In this document: positions 18,184 to 24,490 of the stretch, one piece after another
Position numbering within the stretch: the first letter of the stretch is position 1
How the letters are laid out: every line of letters begins with the position of its first letter
NCBI RefSeq assembly: GCF_027922145.1
Contig: NZ_BSFC01000003.1
Span: forward strand, 98,892-162,891
Direction: 5' to 3'
DNA length: 64,000 nucleotides
Origin: Novosphingobium resinovorum
GTDB lineage: Bacteria; Pseudomonadota; Alphaproteobacteria; Sphingomonadales; Sphingomonadaceae
Notes under the pieces: generated by a model
Databases searched by the model: none
Told to the model about the DNA's origin: nothing
The model's input: only the letters and a program-made list of their open reading frames with translations
Made by a program: the position numbers and the translations under genes

Positions 18184-18804
18184 TCAGTAGCCCATCAGGC
18201 TGAGCACTTCCTTGCGGGAACGTTCGTCCTCCAGGAAAGTGCCCATCATGCGGCTGGTGATCATGCCGACGCCCGGCGTGCGCACGCCGCGCGCGGTCAT
18301 GCAGGCGTGGTTCGCCTCGATCACCACGGCGACGCCCTGCGGCCTCAGGTGTTCCCAGATGCACTGCGCGACTTCGGCGGTCAGGCGCTCCTGAATCTGC
18401 AGGCGGCGCGCGAAGCCGTGCAGCACGCGCGCCAGCTTGGAGATGCCGACAACGTGGTTGCGCGGCAGGTAGGCGATCGCGGCCTTGCCGATGATCGGCG
18501 CCATGTGGTGCTCGCAGTGCGACTGGAAGGGAATGTCCTTCAGCAGCACGACCTCGTCGTAGCCGCCCACTTCCTCGAAGATGCGCGACAGGTGGACCGC
18601 CGGATCTTCCTGATAGCCCTGGCAGTATTCCAGCCAGGCGCGCGCGACACGCTTGGGGGTGTCGACCAGGCCCTCGCGCGTCGGATCGTCACCGGCCCAC
18701 TGGATCAGCGTGCGGATTGCGTCCTGAACGTTGTCGGGCACATCCGGCTTGCGCAAGGGGTCATGGCGCGGGCTATCCTCAGCGGGACTTACCTGGCTGC
18801 TCAT
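18184..18804 (-). CDS. folE: GTP cyclohydrolase I
   Basis: First enzyme of folate and tetrahydropterin synthesis, converting GTP to dihydroneopterin triphosphate. The 206-residue protein has the zinc ligands C97 and H100 (SHCEHHMAP) and C168 (HACMTARGV), and the GISKLARV active-site helix near residue 120. The start overlaps the upstream phospholipase gene by 26 bases; this start is supported by a GAAGGAGC ribosome binding site, and no internal methionine would leave a complete enzyme. Confidence 0.97.
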   Translation of the reverse strand: MSSQVSPAEDSPRHDPLRKPDVPDNVQDAIRTLIQWAGDDPTREGLVDTPKRVARAWLEYCQGYQEDPAVHLSRIFEEVGGYDEVVLLKDIPFQSHCEHHMAPIIGKAAIAYLPRNHVVGISKLARVLHGFARRLQIQERLTAEVAQCIWEHLRPQGVAVVIEANHACMTARGVRTPGVGMITSRMMGTFLEDERSRKEVLSLMGY

Positions 18805-20335
18805 CCGACTTGCTCCTTCTCAATTTCTTCATCAGGCGCACACGCATCAGGTGTCCCTTGCCCCGGAACAACCCGCGTCGCGCGATGGGCTCGAACATTT
18901 CGCCGGGGCGTTCCGGATCGAGCACCCCGCTTTGGCCGAGTGCTCTTTCAGCTTCCGACAAGTTCTTCAAGGGCAAGGGTTCGAGATATTTCTTTCCGGC
19001 CTTGGGTCCGTCGCGGTTGAGTGCGTCCACCATCGCCGCCATCGAGCCGTGCCGCTCGATTCCGGCGGCCACTTCACCTTCGGCGATACCGCAATGCTCG
19101 GCCAGCAGGCGCAGGCGCAATTCGGTGATCGTGGCGGGATCGACGTGGGCATTGCCGGGCCGGGCAAGGTCGATGAAGACGTCGCACTCGCTGTCGAGGC
19201 CCATCGAGCGGTTGTTCATGTTCGCCGACCCGACCCGCAGCACCTCGTCGTCGATGATCGTCAGCTTGGCGTGGACGTAAATCGGCTCGCCCTCGGCGTT
19301 GGAGGGGGTGAAGATGCGGAAACGTCCTTGGGTGTCCACCGCCTGCAGCGTCTCGACCAGTTCGACGCGGGCAGTATCCATCGCCTGCTGCTCCAGCCAG
19401 CCGTCGGCGGTGACCGGGTTGACGATGAAGAACTCGGGCGGATTGTCCTCCGTCAGCCGCTTGCAGATGGCTTCGGCGATCGCGCGCGAGGCGAAGTACT
19501 GCGTCTCGGCATACATGAAGCGCTTCACGCGGGCGATCTGCTCGACGAAGAGCTTCTCGATCTCGGCGACCTGCGGGCAGTCGTTGTACTCCGCGCGGGT
19601 GCGGGCGATGCCGATCTCGACGTTCTCGAACTCGGCGGTCAGCCCCTCCGGCCACGGCGTCCCCTCGCGCGGGCGACAGGGCGCGAGGTCTTCGCCGCCG
19701 GCGACCTTCCAGCGCTCGCGCCCCAGTTCGCCGAGCGTCACGGCGACGTCGCCCTCCAGCATCATCGTGACGTCGTGCCAGGGACCGTAGAGCCGCCCGG
19801 TCGGCCGCTTGCGGCGCGGGTCTTGCGGCAGGTGGTCGGGCGTGTCCCAGCGGTCGGAGGTCATGTCGATGCCGCCGCAGGCCGCAACCTTGTCATCGAT
19901 CACCACGATCTTCTGGTGATGGCTGCAGCCGACCGGATGGGCGGAATCGAACTTGAAGTCGATGCGCGGATGCTTCGCCCAGCGCACCACGTCGAACAGC
20001 ATCGTACCCCGGAACAGGTACTTGAGCATGGCGACGTTCCACTTGAGCAGCCTGATCTCAAGCTCCGGATTGCGCTTCACCACCCAGAGCATGAACGAGC
20101 CGAGGCGCGCGGGAAACTTGCGCTTGCGGCCACGCTGCCACCAGCGCCGCCCGGAGGTCAGCAGGATGCGGGAATCGAAGTCCCACCCGATCATGAAGAT
20201 GCGCTGCCGCGCGCCTTCCATCGTCTCGCGAATGGCCTCGAAGTAATCGGCCGCGTCCACGACCACGTGCGCGCGCGAAGCCTTGGCATAGCGCCATACC
20301 GAAGGCGCTACACCCTCGTCGTTCTGATCTTGCAT
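18779..20335 (-). CDS. Phospholipase D-family protein (cardiolipin synthase-like)
   Basis: A 518-residue protein with two HKD motifs: HHQKIVVIDD near residue 138 and VHAKLTIIDD near residue 355, each followed by the usual GGIDMT or GSANMN segment. This pair defines PLD-superfamily phosphatidyltransferases and phospholipases. No signal peptide or N-terminal helices are evident, unlike ClsA-type cardiolipin synthases, so it is closer to the soluble or peripheral PLD-like group. The C-terminus is strongly basic. The ATG at 20335 is preceded by AGGA about 8 bases upstream; the frame is open for 43 more codons, which look non-coding. It heads the operon with folE. Confidence 0.9.
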   Translation of the reverse strand: MQDQNDEGVAPSVWRYAKASRAHVVVDAADYFEAIRETMEGARQRIFMIGWDFDSRILLTSGRRWWQRGRKRKFPARLGSFMLWVVKRNPELEIRLLKWNVAMLKYLFRGTMLFDVVRWAKHPRIDFKFDSAHPVGCSHHQKIVVIDDKVAACGGIDMTSDRWDTPDHLPQDPRRKRPTGRLYGPWHDVTMMLEGDVAVTLGELGRERWKVAGGEDLAPCRPREGTPWPEGLTAEFENVEIGIARTRAEYNDCPQVAEIEKLFVEQIARVKRFMYAETQYFASRAIAEAICKRLTEDNPPEFFIVNPVTADGWLEQQAMDTARVELVETLQAVDTQGRFRIFTPSNAEGEPIYVHAKLTIIDDEVLRVGSANMNNRSMGLDSECDVFIDLARPGNAHVDPATITELRLRLLAEHCGIAEGEVAAGIERHGSMAAMVDALNRDGPKAGKKYLEPLPLKNLSEAERALGQSGVLDPERPGEMFEPIARRGLFRGKGHLMRVRLMKKLRRSKSDEQPGKSR

Positions 20336-20740
20336 CGTCCATCCTGCCGGAGCTTCCACCACGGCCGGTTCAAGCACCGAAGGCCGCGAAAGTTCCCCTC
20401 GAATGTCAACTTGTGCACACGAAGGAGGCGTTCGCCCGATCCCTCCCGGCATTCGTCGCAGCAACCTTTGCGGGCGCGGGCGGCAAGGACCAGATTTCGC
20501 TCCGCCGCTCGCGTCGGAAGTGGTTGCCGCCCGGTTTGCGCCAACGCGAGGATTTGGCCATTCGTGACCGCGTGGTGGTCATCCCAACAACCACTCGTAC
20601 ATCACCCGATGGCGAGAACGGCGGGAATCCGCAGTTTTCCACAAGGGTTGACCGGCTCATCGCGGGAATGGCTCGACTCGCCCCTTGTACACGCAACCGT
20701 TCACCCTGCGATGGATTTGCCTGACTATACCTGTCCCTCA
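20336..20740. other. Intergenic region, nothing identified
   Basis: This is the first 405 bases of a 560-base gap. It must hold the PLD-folE promoter on the minus strand. Reading frames on both strands are rich in arginine and serine and have no recognisable domains or ribosome binding sites, so I call no gene. Confidence 0.5.
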
Positions 20741-20848
20741 CCCCGTCTGCCGTGTGCGAAGTTTCGCCACGGCGGGGCCGGCGAAAGTCGGACGGGGTAA
20801 CCCCAGCCCGGTTTCGCCGGGCCGCATTTCTCGCCCCTTCAGGGGGGC
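20741..20848 (+). ncRNA. Structured leader or small RNA upstream of the duplicated-domain protein (candidate)
   Basis: At least four hairpins follow each other: a long one at 20741-20777 (CCCCG and GCCGTG pairing with CACGGC and GGGG, with an inner GCGAA/TTCGC), GGGG-TAA-CCCC at 20794-20804, GCCCGG-TTTCG-CCGGGC at 20806-20822, and GCCCC-TTCA-GGGG at 20833-20845. This density of perfect stems ends 49 bases before the ATG at 20897. It could be a structured 5' leader, a riboregulator or a terminator array. I recognise no known class. Confidence 0.4.
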
Positions 20849-20896
20849 TTGTTCCGGGCTCGTCCTCCCACGGGTCCCGCAAACAAGGAGTACGCC

Positions 20897-21523
20897 ATGA
20901 AGAAAACCCTCATCACCGCCGCCATCGCTGCGGCCGCCCTCGCTCCTGCTGCCGTGATGGCTCAGGCCGCTGCACCGGCTGCCACTCCCGCCGCGGCGGC
21001 GACCGCAACGGCCAACCCGACCACCGGCGCCAAGGTCTTCGACGCCGCAGGCGCTGAAGTCGGCACTGTCGAGGCCGTCCAGGGCGACATCGTCACCGTC
21101 TCCACCGGCACCGCCCGCGCCGGTCTCCCCAAGAACGCCTTCGTGACGCGCGACAAGGGCCTCACCATCGGCATGACCAAGGCCGAGCTGGAATCGGCCG
21201 TAAACGGCGCCAAGGCCGAGAACACCGCCGCCAAGGATGCCGCGATCGTCGCCGACGCGCCGATCAAGAGCAGCGACGGCGTCGTACTCGGCACCGTCAG
21301 CAAAGTCGAAGGTGACAACGTCACCGTGGCCCTCAGCGGCGGTTCGGCCGCGCAGCTCAAGAAGTCCTACCTCGGCCTCGGTGCCGACGGTTCGCTGGCT
21401 CTGGGCATGAGCGCTGCCGACTTCGCCAAGGCGACCCAGTCGGCCGCCGGCGGCCAGCCGGGCGCGGACGCCGCCGCGACCGCAGGCGGTGCGGCTGCGG
21501 CGACCACGCCCGAAGGCCAGTAA
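20897..21523 (+). CDS. Exported alanine-rich protein with two tandem copies of a small beta-type domain
   Basis: The ATG at 20897 (AAGGAG at 20885-20890) gives 208 residues: a signal peptide (MKKTLITAAIAAAALAP, cleavage near VMAQA), an Ala/Thr-rich linker, two related domains of about 60 residues, and an Ala/Gly-rich tail. The repeats align as GAEVGTVEAVQGDIVTV with GVVLGTVSKVEGDNVTV, then a LPKNAFV/LKKSYLG segment, and LTIGMTKAELESAV with LALGMSAADFAKAT. The domain shape is reminiscent of PRC-barrel or similar folds. It is monocistronic with a strong terminator. Function unknown, probably periplasmic or surface-associated. Confidence 0.85.
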   Translation: MKKTLITAAIAAAALAPAAVMAQAAAPAATPAAAATATANPTTGAKVFDAAGAEVGTVEAVQGDIVTVSTGTARAGLPKNAFVTRDKGLTIGMTKAELESAVNGAKAENTAAKDAAIVADAPIKSSDGVVLGTVSKVEGDNVTVALSGGSAAQLKKSYLGLGADGSLALGMSAADFAKATQSAAGGQPGADAAATAGGAAAATTPEGQ

Positions 21524-21568
21524 GCCTCTGCCTCATCCTGCCTTGGCAGGGTGACCGGAAAAGTGGCC

Positions 21569-21610
21569 GAGGGCCGGAAGCGATCGAGGTCGCTTCCGGC
21601 CCTCTCTATT
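21569..21610 (+). terminator. Strong rho-independent terminator
   Basis: GAGGGCCGGAAGCGA (from 21569) pairs perfectly with its complement ending at 21604 around a six-base loop and is followed by TCTATTTAT. It ends the transcript of the duplicated-domain protein. It also lies inside the longest possible reading frame of the following ClC gene, which argues for the shorter start used there. Confidence 0.9.
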
Positions 21611-21718
21611 TATCCGGGTCAAAAAGGTCTTGCGATTCGCGCACCCGTTGCCCCAATAGAGGCGCGAGCCCGTCCAGACGCGCAACAAGCGCGCCGCCAG
21701 ACCATCTTGGGGTCCGCA

Positions 21719-23017
21719 TTGACCATCTCGGAACGCTTCACGGCCTTTTTCAAGGCCGTCCCGGGCATCGACGCCTCGCTCGACCTCGCCCGCCGAAGGG
21801 CCGCGACGATCGGCGGCGCAGTGCTGCTGGGCCTGATCGCCATCGCCTTCGCGTGGGCGGGTGACACCGCGCAGAAAGTGTTCCGAGGGTTCACCGCCGT
21901 CCACCCTTACGCGCCGCTGGTCATGACGCCTGCGATCTTCGCCGCCGTCGTTTTCATCACCCGGCGCTGGGCGCCCGCTGCGCGCGGCTCGGGCATTCCA
22001 CAGGTCATGGCAGCGGGCGAGAACCTCGAACTCGCGCGCTCGCCGCTGCTGCAGATGCGCACCGCGATCACCAAGCTACTGCTGACGGTGACGATGCTGC
22101 TGGCTGGAGGCTCGGTCGGGCGCGAGGGGCCGACGGTGCAGGTCAGCGCCGCGATCATGGTCGCCTGCCACCGCATGCTGCGCGTGCCGATGACGGCGGG
22201 CGTGCTAATCGCAGGCGGCGCGGCCGGGGTCGCGGCCGCCTTCAACACGCCGCTGGCCGGGGTCGCCTTCGCCATCGAGGAACTCGCCGCCGCCTTCGAG
22301 CAGCGCGTCGCGGTGCTGGTGATGGGCGCGGTCGTCGTCTCGGGTCTCGTCAGCCTCGGGATCGCCGGGGACTACGTCTACTTCGGAGCGATGCGACAGA
22401 CGCTGGAAGTCGGCTCGGTCGTGATGATCGCGCCGGTCGCGGGGATCTTGGGCGGCATCCTCGGCGGGCTGTTCTCGCGCCTGCTGCTGGCCTGTGCGCG
22501 CGGCGAACATCCCCTTCTCGCGGCAATGCGTTCGCGGCCGGTAACGACGGCGCTGGTCTGCGGGTTGATCGTCGCGGTGCTTGGCGTCGTAACCGGCGGC
22601 TCGACCTGGGGCACCGGCTACGAGACCACCCGCCTGATGATCGACGGCCAGCAAAGCGCCTCGCCGTGGTTCGGCCCGGCCAAGTTCGTCGCCACCGCCG
22701 CGACGGCGATCTCCGGCGCGCCGGGCGGCATTTTCGCGCCATCGCTGTCAGTCGGCGCGGGCTTCGGCGAACTGCTGTCCTACGTCTTCTCAGGTGATCC
22801 CATGCCCGCCGTCGTCCTGCTCGGCATGACCGGCTACTTCGTCGGCGTCGTGCGTGCGCCGCTGACCGCCGTGATCATCCTCATGGAGACCACCGCCAGC
22901 CGAGGAATGATCCTGCCGCTGTTCCTGACCGCGATCATCGCCGACGCCGCCAGCACGCTGGTCTGCCGCGAAAAGCTCTATCACGGCCTGTCGCGCGGGT
23001 TTCTGGCGAAGGGCTGA
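21719..23017 (+). CDS. ClC-family chloride/proton antiporter
   Basis: A 432-residue ClC transporter in the inner membrane with the three ion-path signatures: GSGIPQ near residue 88, GREGPTVQ near residue 133 (with the gating glutamate), and GGIFAPS near residue 337. The glutamate pair in AIEEL after the second signature corresponds to the internal proton glutamate of CLC-ec1, so exchange rather than channel activity is likely. There is no ATG at the 5' end. The TTG at 21719 gives the normal family length and avoids the upstream terminator, but the ribosome binding site (TGGGG) is weak, so the start is uncertain by a few codons. Confidence 0.9.
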   Translation: MTISERFTAFFKAVPGIDASLDLARRRAATIGGAVLLGLIAIAFAWAGDTAQKVFRGFTAVHPYAPLVMTPAIFAAVVFITRRWAPAARGSGIPQVMAAGENLELARSPLLQMRTAITKLLLTVTMLLAGGSVGREGPTVQVSAAIMVACHRMLRVPMTAGVLIAGGAAGVAAAFNTPLAGVAFAIEELAAAFEQRVAVLVMGAVVVSGLVSLGIAGDYVYFGAMRQTLEVGSVVMIAPVAGILGGILGGLFSRLLLACARGEHPLLAAMRSRPVTTALVCGLIVAVLGVVTGGSTWGTGYETTRLMIDGQQSASPWFGPAKFVATAATAISGAPGGIFAPSLSVGAGFGELLSYVFSGDPMPAVVLLGMTGYFVGVVRAPLTAVIILMETTASRGMILPLFLTAIIADAASTLVCREKLYHGLSRGFLAKG

Positions 23018-23028
23018 CCTTCCATCGC

Positions 23029-23070
23029 AAAACGAAAAACCCCGCCGGTTAGGGCGGGGTTTTTCGTTTT
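23029..23070. terminator. Bidirectional rho-independent terminator
   Basis: CGAAAAACCCCGCC and GGCGGGGTTTTTCG form a near-perfect stem with a short GGTTA-type loop, giving T-runs on both strands. It serves the ClC gene (plus) and the tRNA-Arg genes (minus). Confidence 0.9.
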
Positions 23071-23076
23071 GAATGG

Positions 23077-23153
23077 TGGTGCGCCCGGAACGATTCGAAC
23101 GTCCGACCCTCAGATTCGTAGTCTGATGCTCTATCCAGCTGAGCTACGGGCGC
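23077..23153 (-). tRNA. tRNA-Arg (anticodon ACG), copy 2
   Basis: A 77-base gene on the minus strand with encoded CCA. The acceptor stem is GCGCCCG/CGGGCGC, the D-arm TAGCTCAGCTGGATAGAGCA, the anticodon loop CTACGAA (anticodon ACG, read as ICG), and the T-loop TTCGAAT. It is identical to the copy 49 bases upstream in transcription. Confidence 0.97.
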
Positions 23154-23202
23154 CTACCATTTTCAACCCAAACAAGGACCACATCACCCCCGGAAGGAAG
23201 AG

Positions 23203-23279
23203 TGGTGCGCCCGGAACGATTCGAACGTCCGACCCTCAGATTCGTAGTCTGATGCTCTATCCAGCTGAGCTACGGGCGC
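23203..23279 (-). tRNA. tRNA-Arg (anticodon ACG), copy 1
   Basis: Same 77-base sequence as the copy at 23077-23153: acceptor GCGCCCG/CGGGCGC, anticodon ACG, T-loop TTCGAAT, CCA encoded. The two are in the same orientation, separated by 49 unrelated bases, and are probably co-transcribed. The MutT gene ends 45 bases upstream on the same strand. Confidence 0.97.
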
Positions 23280-23323
23280 CTTGGAGGGCTGCCTCTAGGG
23301 GGGGAATCGGGATCGGTCAACGC

Positions 23324-23824
23324 CTATGTTCCGCTTTTTTGCATATTGTTTTCCACAGCCCCCAGATGCCGTTCGAGCGCATCGGCCAGCGGGTAATCGA
23401 GCGGCGGCATCCGCAGTCCCGCGATCGCGCCGGGCGCGACCCATGCCACGTCGGCGGCCTCGATGGCGCGCGGATCGCCCTGCCAGCGGGTGCACATATA
23501 GAGAAGAATGACGAGCGGACGCGGCGGCCCCTTCCCGCCTTCCTCGACCGTAGCGGTGCGGCCGCTGGCGAAGCCCACCGCCTCCAGATCGCCTGCCGCG
23601 ATGCTTACACCCAATTCCTCTTCCAACTCACGCACGAGCGCCGCTTCGGGGCTTTCGCCGGGCTCCAGCTTGCCTCCGGGAAATTCCCATAGGCCGCCAT
23701 GCACTCCGATGAAATCGCGCTGCTGCATAAGCACTGTGCCGGAACGCCCGTCGTCGCGCCCGCTGTCATCGGGACGCACGAGTGCGCCTGCGACGACGAG
23801 TAAAGGTGTCGGTGGACTTTCCAG
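23324..23824 (-). CDS. mutT: MutT-type Nudix hydrolase, apparently starting at CTG
   Basis: Nudix pyrophosphohydrolase that cleanses oxidised dNTPs such as 8-oxo-dGTP. The Nudix box is visible as [23 protein letters not shown], split as G...E...REL.EE, together with the ALERHLG end. No ATG gives the full fold. The GTG at 23779 would cut off the first beta strand, whereas the open frame upstream encodes [16 protein letters not shown], the usual MutT start. The best initiation site is a CTG at 23822-23824 with CAGGAGG five bases upstream, giving 166 residues. The start is therefore an inference; the gene itself is clear. Confidence 0.88.
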   Translation of the reverse strand: MESPPTPLLVVAGALVRPDDSGRDDGRSGTVLMQQRDFIGVHGGLWEFPGGKLEPGESPEAALVRELEEELGVSIAAGDLEAVGFASGRTATVEEGGKGPPRPLVILLYMCTRWQGDPRAIEAADVAWVAPGAIAGLRMPPLDYPLADALERHLGAVENNMQKSGT

Positions 23825-23838
23825 CTGTGCCTCCTGCC

Positions 23839-23853
23839 TTAATGCCTAATTAA
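23839..23853 (+). promoter_or_regulatory. Perfect CtrA-type box (TTAA-N7-TTAA) upstream of the first Flp pilin gene
   Basis: TTAA at 23839-23842, seven bases, and TTAA at 23850-23853 match the full CtrA recognition sequence known from Caulobacter. It lies 48 bases before the pilin ATG, a position typical for an activator. In Caulobacter CtrA activates pilA directly. The box also lies just upstream of the divergent mutT start. Confidence 0.7.
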
Positions 23854-23900
23854 CGCTGCCGTGGGATCAGACGTCCCTCGCGCGAACTAGCACGGTGACC

Positions 23901-24089
23901 ATGCGCCTTCATCGCCTTCTCAAGACGATCATCGAAAACCGGGACGGTGCGTCCACGGTCGAATACGGCATGATCCTCGCCTTCATCGTACTGGCCATCT
24001 TCGCCACGCTGCAGGGCGTGGCCAGCGAGACCGTATCTATGTGGAACAACGTAGCCGCCAAGTCGTCGGCTGCGATGTCCAAAAACTAG
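23901..24089 (+). CDS. Flp/Fap-type pilin, copy 1
   Basis: A 62-residue class IVb prepilin, the subunit of a Tad pilus. A short basic leader (MRLHRLLKTIIENRDG) is followed by the processing site G-ASTVEYGMI and a single hydrophobic helix (ILAFIVLAIFATLQGV). The ATG at 23901 is used; a GTG two codons earlier is in frame. No good ribosome binding site is visible. A consensus CtrA-type box lies 48 bases upstream. No tad secretion genes are in the window. Confidence 0.9.
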   Translation: MRLHRLLKTIIENRDGASTVEYGMILAFIVLAIFATLQGVASETVSMWNNVAAKSSAAMSKN

Positions 24090-24101
24090 GGTGAAACAGC
24101 C

Positions 24102-24116
24102 TTAAGCGTTTATCAA
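24102..24116 (+). promoter_or_regulatory. Near-consensus CtrA-type box (TTAA-N7-TCAA) upstream of the second Flp pilin gene
   Basis: TTAA at 24102-24105 and TCAA at 24113-24116 are separated by exactly seven bases, one mismatch from the full site. It lies about 96 bases before the second pilin ATG. Its significance rests on the perfect site before the neighbouring paralogue. Confidence 0.35.
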
Positions 24117-24211
24117 CGATTGCAGGCTAAAAAGAGATTGTCCAAGGCGCAGAAGAGAGACTGAAGCGAGGCGGACCGGGTACACTAGACTGCTTTATCA
24201 GGAGACCACTC

Positions 24212-24385
24212 ATGAAGTTTCTCGCCAAGCTGCGCCGCAACGAAAAGGGCGCAACCGCCATCGAATACGGCCTGATCGCCGCTCTCATCGCAGTTGCCGC
24301 CATCGCCGCCATGCAGGGCATGGGCTCGCAGCTCGTTTCGACCTTCTCGAAGACCTCGTCGGCTATGTCGAAGGGCGTTGCCTAA
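24212..24385 (+). CDS. Flp/Fap-type pilin, copy 2
   Basis: A 57-residue class IVb prepilin. The leader MKFLAKLRRNEKG is followed by the canonical processing site ATAIEYGLIAALIAV and a hydrophobic helix, then a Ser/Lys tail (SSAMSKGVA) similar to the tail of copy 1. CAGGAGA at 24200-24206 is a good ribosome binding site. The two pilin genes are 122 bases apart on the same strand and are paralogues whose cores have diverged. A terminator follows, so this locus holds pilins only. Confidence 0.95.
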   Translation: MKFLAKLRRNEKGATAIEYGLIAALIAVAAIAAMQGMGSQLVSTFSKTSSAMSKGVA

Positions 24386-24425
24386 TAGGTGAATACTTTA
24401 TCTGTACTTACAGATTAAAGTTTCG

Positions 24426-24460
24426 GGGGCGGCAGGGAAACCTGCCGCCCCTTTCGCTTT
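24426..24460 (+). terminator. Rho-independent terminator of the pilin genes
   Basis: GGGGCGGCAGG and CCTGCCGCCCC pair perfectly around GAAA and are followed by TTTCGCTTT. Confidence 0.9.
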
Positions 24461-24490
24461 GTGGCCCGCCGAAACCATAAAGCCCCGATA

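Noticed and set aside
20413..20724. A possible 103-residue frame in the gap before the duplicated-domain protein
   Set aside because: No ribosome binding site, Arg/Ser-rich, no family resemblance.
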